A DNA stretch of 64,000 nt from Torreya grandis (taxonomy: Eukaryota > Streptophyta > Pinopsida > Cupressales > Taxaceae): NCBI GenBank assembly GCA_037957365.1, contig JARHVA010002372.1, forward strand, positions 723,501-787,500, in the 5' to 3' direction. This document shows, one piece after another, positions 1 to 11,768 of this stretch; the stretch's first letter is position 1; every line of letters begins with the position of its first letter. The translations under genes and the position numbers were made by a program. The notes under the pieces were generated by a model, which was not told the DNA's origin, searched no databases, and saw nothing but the letters and a program-made list of their open reading frames with translations.

Positions 1-1300
1 AGTCTAAGGTCCTTTTTTTAAGATAAATTTAATTTATACATGTGCAAAGTTGGGCTCTTGGGCATTTCTGCTAAGTTTCCCATACTTAGTCATTTGAGCT
101 CAGTCGTCCCAAAACATCACGTAGAAGTAGTTATGGACCAATCATATTGAAATTTGAAAATATTTACTTCATAATCTCTTGATAATATCAAATAAAATGG
201 GTTTTTCCCTTGTGACCTTAAGATCCTCTTCTAAAATTTTAATGTCTTCAATATTTTTATGCTTCAAGATCCAGCCTCCAAAGTTGGTATAAAAGTATAA
301 AATGTTCATACGAAGTTAATTTTAAGACCTAATAAATAGACATTAGTTTTCAAACTAAATTAAATCTGATGATCCTCACTCAATCATATTTATTCAATCC
401 AGTGGAGTGTAATGAAGTCAAATTTTCAAAAGAAGCTCTAAGTGAACACATAAGTGACAAGTGTCACATTCACAAAAATTGTTAGACAGAGGTCCAATGA
501 GTGTAAGTTGGTTAGATTTAATACTCAATCTTGTCAAAAAAATAATGGCTCACAATAAATCATGTAAAGGAGATTTAATGGCATGAGACGAGTCAAATGG
601 TTAGATATCTCAAGATATTGACATATGGCATAAGTGTGTAAGTCAGTAGACTGATAGTAGGATCCTAAGGATTAATACACATTTACCAAGTGGCACTAGT
701 GGGGATAAGGTTGATAATTAAAAGGTAGATATAAGGGCTCATTATTGTTTAGACATGGAAAATCTAATGGAGTGAGCTAAGTCCAAGTGTTAATGAGCTT
801 AGTCAGCTTTTGACAACCAATTAGAGTGAAGATGAGCCCAAGGTTTTTGACAGAGGTCAAGAATCCATTTTTGACCATGGATAACAAGGTTTTGTAGAGT
901 TTTATTAACACCATTAAATCTATTTAAAATGTCATGGGGTATTTTTATGATGTATTTAAGTATAGAGAACATAAAGGGACCACCCATGTGGCTAAATATG
1001 GACTTTTAGCTTGTAGGTTCACATCATAAAGAGATCTTTCTCTAATTGTGTTTTCCATTTCTAGCAGGATCTAATATTTCAAAGGGTGCCATGAAGGAAA
1101 ATAAGTAGACCCTAATATTTCATCTAATGGACCAAATTTTCTCTCCATTGTGCATGTCATGACAACTAGTCAAGATAATTTGGTAACAAGACATGATTCT
1201 AAATGATGGATCTGAGTGTTATAACTACATTGTTACTTAGACTTAGTTGGAAACAACTTGATCCTACCACTCCAACCATTAGGGAGTGTTAATGGGAGAA
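1..1300. other. Unassigned AT-rich sequence, no gene seen
   Basis: I find no reading frame with a recognisable domain on either strand. The short open frame on the minus strand at 799-987 has no family features and no support from neighbours. The stretch could be the interior of a decayed element whose 3' LTR is the candidate at 1301, because a purine-rich tract (AATGGGAGAA) ends exactly there. That reading is an inference. Confidence 0.4.
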
Positions 1301-1945
1301 TGTTGTAGTTTTTCAACCACTTAAGGTGACGTATATTAATTAAATGGTCTAAATGAGCATATTTTCAAAGGTAGCTATATCTATAATTCAAATATTTGAA
1401 CTGATTGATTCCCCTTTTGAGCATTAAGGCTCCCTTTCTCTTACAACCTTTCTTCTATAAATATAAATATTGAGCTATTGTAAATAAGTTTCAATACATG
1501 TATGGTGAATCCCTACTATAATTACTTCATGTTATTCCTTTGAACATTAAGACTTTTTTATTTTTAGTTTTTGGATAATTGTCTGAGTGTGTAAGTGATG
1601 TATGGTGGTGCAAAGTGATTACTCTTTATCCCTTTTTCCCCTTATCCTTTCATGTTTGTGTGATATTTATATTATAATAGGTCATATGAAGTGTTGTCAA
1701 GTGTATGGTCCTATATTTTAAGTGTACAATGAGCATTAGTGTTTGTAATCAGCCTATGGTTCACTTACCTTGGATAGATCTCATACATCTCACCTCCATA
1801 TTGAAATACTCATGTTAGGATCCATAAGAATTATAAGTTAGTTGTTATGTCTTATTTATTAGTGAAGTAAAGTATGATGGTCATATGGAATACATCTTGG
1901 TATTTGACTCCCTTAGATTAGGTTTATTTCATGTAAATTCTAACA
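1301..1945 (+). repeat. Possible LTR (solo or 3' LTR), unpaired
   Basis: The segment starts TGTTGTAG right after a purine-rich tract and can be read to end in TCTAACA, so it has TG...CA ends. It holds a strong TATA-like string (TATAAATATAAATATTG, near 1455), placed as in a plant LTR promoter. I found no second copy and no target duplication in the window, so both ends are guesses. Confidence 0.28.
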
Positions 1946-2132
1946 CTTTTCCCATAAATAGGCATTAACATAGGTAAAATCACTTCAAGATACATTCAGG
2001 GAGATAACACTTAAAATATAGAGTCTCATTTCCACTATAGGTACACCCACATACCTAGAGTTTTCCCATGTTTCCCAAATATATAAGAGTATTTAACACC
2101 CTCTTCTAGGGTGTAAGATTTGGTAACAATAG

Positions 2133-2317
2133 TGGCCAAAAAGGACATTAATACAAATGACAAATATGACAAGGTTAAAACATATTTTATGACCTTCAAA
2201 GGATGGATTGACATTATTTATGACCATGGTATGAATTTAAAACCTAAAAGACCTTATGAAAATTTTGAATATGTAGGGGCTTGACTTGATTTGACCTAGG
2301 GTGAAATTTAGTCAACA
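2133..2317 (-). repeat. Element A 3' LTR (185 bp)
   Basis: It aligns end to end with 8263-8447. Shared blocks include GTGGCCAAAAAGGACATTA, TATGACAAGGTTA and TTGACCTAGGGT. The differences are mostly single transitions plus a few small changes. At 185 bp this is short for a plant LTR. Confidence 0.55.
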
Positions 2318-2336
2318 TTTTGGTGATTTCCAAGGG
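2318..2336 (-). other. Element A polypurine-tract-like junction
   Basis: Read on the minus strand, the bases before the LTR are CCCCTTGGAAATCACCAAAA followed by TGTTGAC. The string TCACCAAA immediately before TGTTGA also occurs before the 3' LTRs of elements B (near 61144) and D (near 53214). It occupies the place where the plus-strand primer lies in other LTR elements. Confidence 0.4.
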
Positions 2337-2884
2337 GTAGCATGCTTGTTATGCTAAGGACTAGTTACTTTCTCTTATTTTTTGGAAATGGAGTCACCTA
2401 TATACTAAATTTGACATTTAATAGACTCTAAAAAGACACCAAATGCACATCAAACACAATAGGAAAAAAACACACAAAAAAAAATGGTAAGACACACACT
2501 TTTACTCTCTAATCACTTAGGGAGAACACACAATAACTCAAAGGAAAACACACACCTATATAAAAACTAACCTGAAACAAATATTATTATCCTAGATCAA
2601 ATGGGAAACTTGAAATATATTTTGATCCATGAGATAAGTAAGTGCATGAATCATGATACCTTTTGATCTTTGTTTTTTTGTGTCTTCAACTCCTTCATGA
2701 TTTCCAACCAAATGGGCATGATCTCAAGTGAAATGATGACAATTGCAACCATGTCACCTAAGAAGGTGAAACTTCTTGCACTTCAATAGCCTTCTCAAGA
2801 AATTTATTAATGTTTGTGGTTATCTCAATCATAATCACTTTTTACTTATAGGGGAAGATACTATCTTGGTATTTTAAATATTGT
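2337..2884. other. Element A 3' non-coding stretch
   Basis: This lies between the end of the gag-like remnant and the 3' LTR on the minus strand. It contains A-rich runs and CACACA-type tracts (about 2460-2570). No coding signal is visible. Confidence 0.4.
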
Positions 2885-4240
2885 AATGTTGTCCTTCAAG
2901 AAATAAAACATCTTCAATAATATCTTCAACTTGAACAGTAGGAAGTGTCAAATTTTGAGAGGCCTCAAATTCTCTACATATCTCATTTAATCTTTTCCAC
3001 AAGTCATCTTATTTCATGGATTCATCATCAACTTCTTTTTTTGTATTTTTAGATTTAATCTCTTTTTCATTCTCATGAATATCAACTAACTGAGATGATG
3101 TGATGTCCTTCTCAAGAACTTCCTCTCTCATGTCTTTTTGATCAATCTCTTTGTGGATAGCTTCAAATTCCTATATATATTATTTTTATTTAGTTAAAAA
3201 GGTTGACTTGTGTTTGTCTTCACTAAGGGGAGTCACTATGATGAACTCTTCATCATAGACACTTGAGTCATCTTGTTAATTAGCTACAATTTGAGCTCGC
3301 TCTTCTTCACTTGTCTCCCATAGGATGGGTTCTCCTTCAACAAGGGATGAGGTGGGAGGGTGGTGAATGAGTTCATGGGTTGGAGAGGGAGTATGAGATG
3401 TGGTGAATGGATCATGAATGGGCATGGGGATGGAATGATTATTATTAAAATTGAGAGACTCTTAAAATTATTCTTGGAGAGAGAAAGAGAGAGAAGGTTC
3501 AATTGGGCTATAGTCATTTCATTTTATTCAACAAGCACCTCACTTTTCTTAAATCCATCTTGAGGATCTTAAACAATTACAAATTCATCTCCCACATTCT
3601 CAACTAAGACCTATTTTTTATGTTGAAAATATTCTTAGATATGCATCCAATATTGATAAGATAAAGGTTCTTCGGGAGATAGAAATGAGGCTTTAAAAAA
3701 CACAAGGTTTTCTTTCTTGACATCAACTTCTTGGTCATCACTCTCTTCATATTTATTTCCACAAGAATTTACTAATTGGTTCCAATTTAGAGTTATAAAA
3801 CTATTAGGCTCTCTTAGAGTCTCCTCTTGAGGATACTGATTGATTTCATAAGTATAATGGACACAATAAAAATGATATGGAACACCATAAGACTCTTGAG
3901 GAGGGATAGGTATAACTTAAGGAAGACTGCCTTCAAGAAGCTAACTCTTAAGAGCTTAGACTTCTTATTAAAGAGATCTAATCAAATTTTCATGATAGGA
4001 TTATTCATATTATTCTTCATAAGGTTATTCAAAAACATAATGTTCATATGTAGAAGGAATAGGGTTACCATAGGGCTGCCATGTCTCATAGGGATGATAC
4101 AAACCTTGATAGTATTGTTGAGGGACATAGTATGGGTCATGACAAGGTTAGTGGGGAAGTACATAGTAGGAAATATCTTGGAAATCAAAATAAATACCTT
4201 AAGTATGAGATATTATGTTTACCTTAGGCATGAAACAATG
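2885..4240 (-). pseudogene. Element A gag-like protein remnant
   Basis: Read from about 4240 down to 2885 the minus strand gives a coherent but interrupted frame. The N-terminal part is rich in Tyr, Pro and Gln (for example DPYYVPQQYYQGLYHPYETW near 4150-4090). The C-terminal part is acidic and lysine-rich (EEFIIVTPLSEDKH near 3250, then EKDITSSQLVDIHENEKEI near 3100). A frame change near 3300-3420 and several stop codons break it. No zinc knuckle or enzyme motif is visible. The acidic C-terminal style resembles the internal ORF of element D, which has EEEITIDTPLGE near 52250, so the two may be related. Function is inferred from position only; a host gene fragment cannot be excluded. Confidence 0.4.
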
Positions 4241-7200
4241 CAATAGTATACCACCAAGAATCAATTGTTGGAGTCATTAGATAATATAGGAAGTAGACTA
4301 TTATAACCTCTTTTTCTCAAAACTAGTATCCACCTTGAATAACCTTCATGGAATTCATGTCCCTCTAGGCATGCCAAAACTATTATATCCCAAAACTTTA
4401 CCCTATAGAATTTAAGGAGACCATCTCAAATTTGGGATAACATGGAACTATCTCTGCATATAGGCAATCTAATACAAGAGATAGATCTCTAGATTATGGG
4501 CTAGTTCCCTTGATCTATCTTTTAGGCTCACACACTACAATAGAATAATCACTATTGGGGGTGAAAAGGTAAGAATTAAACATAAAATAAACCTATAATA
4601 ATTAATGTGATACACTAAATATATTTCCACAAACATATTTGCATTTTCACTAAGAAGGTAGGCTAAAAAAATTGATCTCAACTAGTGGTTCTTCTAGCAT
4701 ACGTGTTTCTACATGGAGGTAGATTTCAATGCATATTCAAAGGTGGGTAACTAGGAGGTCTAATATTTGACATTTATAATATCCTTCAAACTTAAAATTA
4801 CACCTAAAAAATATATACACTTCATGAGACCTATTGGGAGAAATTATACTCACATAATGCATACAAGATCAAAATGGAAGTAAGGAGAATACATTCATCA
4901 CTTGTCATCCAAATAGACTAATTGAAATACTTACAAAAGAATTTCATAGACTTAATTATCTATAGAAATTTATTCAAAGGCAAAAAAAGATGTAAAACTA
5001 GTAGGTCTTTGCCATACTAATTGTGGATTGTTTACAATGCCAAAATGGCTTCAATATATAGAACATAGGAGAGGAGAGATAAGGAGTGAAGTTGAACAAT
5101 AATCATGCCAAGTGTCAAGTCTTGAAAGAAAATTAAAATGGAAGAGAAGGATTTGGGAATAAGTTCATGAATTTTTCTTAGAAAATTATCCATCTAAATT
5201 ACATCATTATCTTGAAGTTGGCATAGAGACACTTCATTCTCCTTCTTGAAATTTCCCTTCTTAATGAAGAGATCACTAAGTGTCAAGAACTATTGTAGAA
5301 ATCACTCATTAGCCTTTTAGGTCTAATTCACACACTTTTCATTAGGGTGAAATGAAGGTGATCAATTAAATTCATTGTATAGAGTTAAGACACCTCATCA
5401 AGACCTCTTTGTCCTCTGGTCTATCAAATAGACCTCAAAATAAATCCAAACAACACTTTTCATCTTCAACTTAGGCAATCACCCTCTTTCTCACTATCTT
5501 GTTTAAGATTTCCTACAATGACCAATTTAACATAAGAGTTTTCATGAATTAATAAAGTGATAATTAGGTTTTAGGAATTATAATACATCTATAAACATCT
5601 TCCTTAATGGTTTTCACCTATCAATTCCATTATGTACCTTCAAATCACTTCAAATCTTGCAAAAAACATAGAATTAAACATGTCCATATAGGTGATAGTA
5701 CAAAATAATTAGGTGGAAAGGATATTGAAGAGTTAAAAACACATAAAAACCATCTTATAGGCCAATTTACCCCTTTTAGATTCATTTTTCACCTTATCTT
5801 TCTCATCACATTTTCATAAGGGGTTTAGGAGGGTTTTAGGTCATTTAGGTTATTAACAATGATTCTTAGAGTTTAGGACCTTAATCCTCAAACCAATTCC
5901 ATTGAGTGTTTTTTAAATACCTACCTAAACTATCCACAATTTATTAAGATCCCATGAATATTTTTTGTACATATATGAGTGAAATAAACTTGCTTCTCAA
6001 TTAGTTGTTCACATTTTGGACAACCCTAAGATACGTTTAAGCCAAAAATGACCAATTTGGGTCTTTATCTACAAAATAATGAGTCTAATAAATCCTTTAA
6101 TCTCCCATAAATTCTATAAAACTACTTGGGAAGATCATATGGTCATATGAATGACATTAAGCACCTATTGGTTTATGTTTAGTTCTTAGGCCTAATCTGC
6201 ATAAACTATGTTTCTATGTGTGTGATCACCTCTGAGTATTAAAAATGACTTTAGGTGACCTAAATTTTTTTTAAACTTAAATACAATATTATACATATTC
6301 CAACATTCATTATGACTCTGTCATTTCATTTATTCACCATCCATGTACTATAAGTCTGTAGGTCACATGGTTTGTGAAATGCCTCTGGTCTTAGACAAAA
6401 GAAAGGCCACTCCCCTATTAATTTGACCTAAAGGAGATTTTGGAGGGTTTTTTTTATATCACAAGGACTCTATATAATAATTTTAAAATATATAACACAC
6501 TTATATATCGTTCAACATCTCAAACTCTCAAACTAGCTTCTAGGTATGTCAGAATTGTATGCAAGGTTTTGGTTGACTGAGCATGGAGTTAGAGAACCAA
6601 ATTTAGTTCATATTCACTCTTATTTTTACCTTTGAGAATCTCATGAAAGTGTTATGATATCACTATGAGATTTATTTTTATGTTTTTATCTCCATCTTAT
6701 ACCTCTGTTCATCAACCAACTTGCATCCTTCATTAGCAAGAGCTTGTTTATAGTCTTCACCTCAAGTTGTAGGTGCTCATTAGGGAATAAGAAATTCTTG
6801 TACATTTTCATTTAGTGTGAGTAATATGTTTTACACCTTTAATTTATAATTAATTCACTAAGACCATATCATAATTTAATGGACTTATCTCTACCTTGAG
6901 ATCATGCAACCATTCCTCTCCATCAACATATTATAGGTCACTTTCAAGTTACAGGTTCATGTGGTTTTGATGGTACTATAGTTCACTAAGTATTTATAGT
7001 TAAAAATTAACTAAATTATTATCTCACTCACCATTATATTATCTTGACAAGTAACCTTCTCGTGTGTTAGGATACTACTTTTAGGCCCAGGCTTATAAGA
7101 AAAAATCCATCAAACTTACCTAGACCTTGTAGTCTTTCACCATAAGATGACACTATATAGATCAAAATAATTTTTTTAATAAATTAAGGTAATTATTCCA

Positions 7201-8262
7201 ATTTTTAACCTTTTTTTAGTAAGATATAGATGATTTTGCATAGTCTTGGATTGCATTTTCTTTCTATAGTTTCATGATGTCTTAAAATGTTAACCTTATA
7301 TCAAAATATGTCTCTTCCACTGCATTATGAACCTTAAACTTCTCTCAAAACATCCAATCACTTTTCTTCCATTCTTTCCATAGTCATAATCCTATGGTCT
7401 TATTAGGTTCTTAGCTTGACTTTCATTCCTTGTCTTTTAGTGTCTTGAAGATCTCTTCAATGCAAACCCTCAATGGATTGGCTAACTTCCATGTTCTGAG
7501 GGGTTGAAAACAAATTGACTAACTTGACTATAAGCCACTCATAGAAGAATGAAAACACTGTAGATAGTAAACACTATTCTATAGACATTAATGGTGCTCA
7601 CTTCTAGCAAAAGAGAGTGATCCTACCTATCTCTTCATATCCACATGTTCTAACTAGATTTATATCCACATGAAATGAGTGAGAATGTTTTTCAAGACTA
7701 TATACACCATTTTGTTCACACATACCAATGTAAACACATAATAAAACTAAGGTGTTGGGTCTAAATAGGCATTTTAGAGGTGTTAACACTCTTAGTGATT
7801 GTCCATATAGTATGTACCACCATTATTGAAACTATGAACATGAAATAAAAGTACATAGGTACCCATAACACCCAGAAAGTGCACTCACTTCAAATATTAT
7901 TCTCATGTTTGTACCAACTAAAAACCTTTAACTCTTCTTGACCTATCTAAGGGAAAAATAGGATAGGGAAACTAGTTTTCATCACTTTTAAACCTTTTAA
8001 ATCTTTCTAATACTATAAAATACATGTGGGGATGCTAAGACATATTCTTGAATCCTCTACATGTGTTAGATGAGTCACATCAATCCATACAAAAATCTTA
8101 AACTAACTTTTGAAGATGATCTTGTTTTATTATTGAACTTGCAACCTTTTAAGTTTCAAAATTGTTTTCTAACATTCCCTAAAATATGGTATTTTATATA
8201 TCTTTTTGACACTCTTGTACTTTCAAAAAAAACCATACAATTTCCTTAAAATGACCAAAAGG
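4241..8262. other. Element A long leader, non-coding
   Basis: Four kilobases between the 5' LTR of element A and its gag-like remnant show no convincing coding frame on either strand. The short minus-strand open frame at 7604-7789 has no recognisable features. The tract may include other decayed repeats I cannot delimit. Confidence 0.4.
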
Positions 8263-8447
8263 TGGCCAAAAAGGACATTAAGATAAATGACAAATATGAC
8301 AAGGTTAGAACATATTTTATGACCTTAAAAGGATGCCTTGACATTATTTGGGACCATATGACCACTTTAAAACCTAAATTACCTTATTAAAAGTTTAAAT
8401 ATATAGGGGTTTGACCTGATTTGACCTAGGGTAAAATTTAGTCAACA
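8263..8447 (-). repeat. Element A 5' LTR (185 bp)
   Basis: This is the partner of 2133-2317. On the minus strand it begins TGTTGACTAAATTTTACCC and ends GGCCA. The following bases (CCTTTTGGTCATTTTAAGG) may contain a weak primer site beginning TGG, but I cannot match it to a specific tRNA. Confidence 0.55.
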
Positions 8448-9239
8448 CTATCCAACCTCCATCCTCCTTTGATCAATATATCATTACAAACAAAAAGGAA
8501 GTCTTGCTTCAAGTCTTGGGCTTTGGAGAAAAATTGTTACCTTAATTTTAAGTGGAGAACTTGAAATACTTGATTACAAGTAAAGAACCTTCACCCTCCA
8601 ATATTAATCAATCTACCTCTTAAAGTTTTTTAGAGTGTAGCAAAGCCCTTGTAACATCCTCATCCCCAAGTCATTTGAGGCAAAGGGAAATATATCTTAT
8701 GTGAAGAGTCATCCTAGAAAAGTCATGGATTATCCATAAAAATTCATGCAACCCATGGTAACTAAGATATTATACACTTTGAATCTCATCAACTAAACAC
8801 TCCTTTTGGTAATCCTAACATGAATGTGAATCATAGTTTACCTTCACATATTTATCCAAACAATCTGAGTTTGAACATGCCTTCAAAATGACTAGTCATC
8901 AACCCAACCAATAAAAACTTGAATTCAAGTTTCCTAATCACATAACAAGTCAATCCAAACATGAATATGGACATCTAATATAATAAAGGTTTAACTAGTC
9001 TAAATTTGACTACACTAAATTTGAATGTGCATCCAAGTTTACAAGGTCATGGTTAAATTAATCTGAGTTTGAATATTCATTCAAAATCATTAATCAACCC
9101 CAAATAGTATCTCCAAGTTGCACCCATCATTACCAATAAAAAATAAAATCAAAATTTGAATACTCATTCTAACTTACCAATCTAACCATCTAATCCTAGT
9201 TTGAGCATTACTTCACTTATGCTAAACAATATTAATTTA
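8448..9239. other. Element G leader or unassigned flank
   Basis: This lies between the element A repeat and the first gag-like frame of element G. No coding frame is recognisable and no copy of the element's LTR start (TGTAGACACC) is present. It is probably leader of element G or a remnant of a third repeat. Confidence 0.3.
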
Positions 9240-11280
9240 AATAGAGGTTTACGAAATTGATTTGTTCCTCCCAATACTCATGGATCAGTTCCACCTAATC
9301 TAAATCCCAATCCAACTCCAACTCATGTCAACACTAATCCAAACCCTTCATTTACATATTTAAACCAAAACCCAACTAATTCAAACAATCACAAAATTAA
9401 TGTAAATCTTGACCCCATCAATTTAAACACAAATCCTAACTATATCCTTAACAAAAATCAATACAACCTAAACCAAAATCCACTTAACCAAACCAAGATA
9501 ATTCTAACTTAAACCTAGACTCTAATCTATCCAACCTAAACTATAACATGCATCCACAAAAATTCAATCCTAACTTGTTTAACTAATCTAGCTTTGGTTA
9601 CAACACTAAGCTAAACCCCATGATCTTTAAAAATAATCCTCCAAAAATAGATTCAAACTTTGACACAAACCCAAGCCAACCAAATCCAAAAATATTTTTT
9701 GTAAATAATACAAAACTTGGTTTCAACCTTAATCCAAATCAAAAAAACTTTGGTTCTAATATTAATCTAAAATAAACAAAACTTGGTTTAAATGCTAATA
9801 TAAACCCAATGAAACTTGGTTATAACACTAATTTCAATCTTTTTAAATCCACAAAACATTAACTTTAGCAACAAACCTCTAAATAATTTTGACTAACAGC
9901 CTAATTAATTTCCATAAAACCAAACTAAAATAAACCAATTCATTGGTCAACCTTCCAATGTCTATAATCCAACAAGATAAATGAACCAATTATCCCCATA
10001 TCTTATACATGAGTTCCAAGACATAAAAGATAGGGCTTAATGATTTCAAAATGGTGCTTATTCTAAGAAAAAATAGTTCAATTTCAAATAACTTTGTTCA
10101 TATCCTTATGATTTAAGTAAAATGACCACACCATTTCCAAAATATTTAAAACTCCTAATATTTGATAAATAAAAAGGTAAAGGAGATCCCAAATAAAAAT
10201 TAACCATATTTTATCATGCATGTGTGGATGATTCTTATAGTAATGAATACATGTTGTATTTATTCCCATAAAGTCTTGAGGGTCATGTCTTGAATGGTGT
10301 TCATGTCTTCTAAAAGGATCTATTTTTACCTTTAAGGACTTATCTAAGAAAATTTATTGCCACTTCTGCTATAACATTGAAAAATATTTTAACACTTTGG
10401 ATTTACACAATACTAAACAATACAATGTCAAAACCTTTTCTTCCTTCCTACAAAGATGGAAAGTAATGGAAAGTCATTTCACATGGCCATTTCCCAAAAC
10501 CAAACCTGTGGACATATTTATGAATAATTTAAATTTAGAATAAGGGTATCATTTTTTACTCCTTTTCCCAAGATCATTTTATGAAATCATTAAAAAGGGA
10601 GTTTAAGTAGATAGAACATTAATTATTAGAGGTGTGATCAAAATATTCAAACTAGATAATAATAATTCCTCTAAACCAATAGAAAAACCAAAGTTCATTG
10701 AAAATAACAAGAACATTGTTGGTTATGGTGTGAATGATGTAAAACAAATTCAAAACCCTCCAAATAAAACACAAAACTACACTCAAACAATCAATAACAT
10801 AACTATCCCTAGTGGACAAATTAGACAAGGAAGAATTAAGTGTAAATTCACTCAATTGGGTGACACTTATGAAAACATTTTCCAAAATTTGGCCCATGCT
10901 AACATGATCACTTGGCCTAGTATCAAACCATTCAATGATAATGTTCCTAAACTTTAATGATATAAAGAGGATGAGTATTGTGAATACCATATGATAAAAT
11001 GACATTATACTAATAGGTGTATTACCTCAAACACTATATTAAATACCTCATTGACAGAGGAGACATAGTGATTTAAAACCAAACATCTAAAACATTCAAA
11101 AACTAAAAAATGGGGATATACCAAGATCCATTCCCTAATCATTAGTAATGAAAAGGAAATCAAAAACAAAAACATCTAGAAGCTAGTAATGTTAATTAGG
11201 CAAGTCATCCTTTTGATTCTATAGTTAGTAGTGTCAATTTTGTGAAAAACCACATTAATGTCATTACTCTTGCATCATAA
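9240..11280 (+). pseudogene. Element G gag (Asn/Pro-rich N-terminus, capsid, zinc knuckle)
   Basis: The first part (about 9290-9880) encodes an Asn/Pro/Leu-rich low-complexity tract with motifs such as NLNPNPTPTHVNTNPNP. A capsid-like region follows (about 10080-10600), including FYHACVDDSYSNEYMLYLFP then LEGHVL, which resembles the core of Tat gag proteins. An open piece at 10634-10957 (107 codons) leads into a nucleocapsid zinc knuckle at 10979-11020. At least ten stop codons and some frame changes interrupt the frame. Gag would package the element RNA into particles in the cytoplasm. Confidence 0.75.
10979..11020 (+). other. Element G nucleocapsid zinc knuckle
   Basis: In the frame continuing from the 10634-10957 open piece, the residues are CEYHMIK, a stop, then HYTNRC. 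This gives spacing C-x2-H-x4-H-x4-C, the variant typical of Tat-clade gag. The stop sits where a glycine is usual (TGA from GGA). The metal ligands themselves are intact. Confidence 0.75.
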
Positions 11281-11379
11281 TAGTGTGTTTTTAATACAAG
11301 GTGTGAAAATATTTATATTTTAAGTTAATAATCCTCTAATTTTGAATTCAATTACAACATTATTGAACACCTTAAGAAG

Positions 11380-11768
11380 ATGCCAAAAATTATTTCTATA
11401 TTAGACCTTCTCAAGACATCTCCTATTTATAAAGATATCTTGTACAAAGTCCTCCGAGAATCAAGCATCCCTCAAGACATCAATCCTAAAAATGTCTAAT
11501 ATTTAATAGGCTCTTTATAAACTAATAATCAAGTAATGTTTGATCATTTTGATGTCTCTCCTTTAGGATCAAATAATAATCTCCCATTGTACATAGATGT
11601 TATCATCTCTACGCACAATGTGAAGAGGGTTTTTATAAATAATGGTTTGTCACTAAATATATGTACATTATGGATTATAAAATTCTTGGGATATCTAATT
11701 AAAACATTGAAAACAAATATTATTAATATAAAGGCATACAATAATAATACGTGATAATCTATGGGCAT
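11380..11768 (+). pseudogene. Element G aspartic protease remnant
   Basis: The open piece 11536-11754 carries LPLYIDVIISTHNVKRVFIN followed by NGLSLNICTL. In retropepsins of this clade the position before N-G is a catalytic Asp (D-G/S-S), so the catalytic residue appears changed from Asp to Asn. The preceding bases (11380-11530) carry a helical region ending QDINPKN, typical of the gag-protease link. The enzyme would cleave the polyprotein. It is dead here through the catalytic change and flanking stops. Confidence 0.65.

Larger units (their letters stand above)
2133..8447 (-). mobile_element. Element A: non-autonomous LTR retrotransposon, minus strand
   Basis: Two direct repeats of equal length (185 bp, 2133-2317 and 8263-8447) bound 6.3 kb. 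Read on the minus strand each repeat starts TGTTGACTAAATTT and ends TTTTTGGCCA, so it has TG...CA ends. The minus orientation is chosen because the sequence just before the TGTTGAC end at 2317 reads GAAATCACCAAAA, the same junction seen in elements B and D. The interior has a gag-like remnant near the 3' end and a long non-coding leader. I see no protease, RT or integrase. The 5 bases flanking the two repeats do not match (AATAG and CTATC), so the pairing lacks target-duplication support. Confidence 0.5.

Noticed and set aside
3827..4246. Plus-strand open frame of 139 codons
   Set aside because: It is the reverse of the more coherent minus-strand gag-like remnant of element A.
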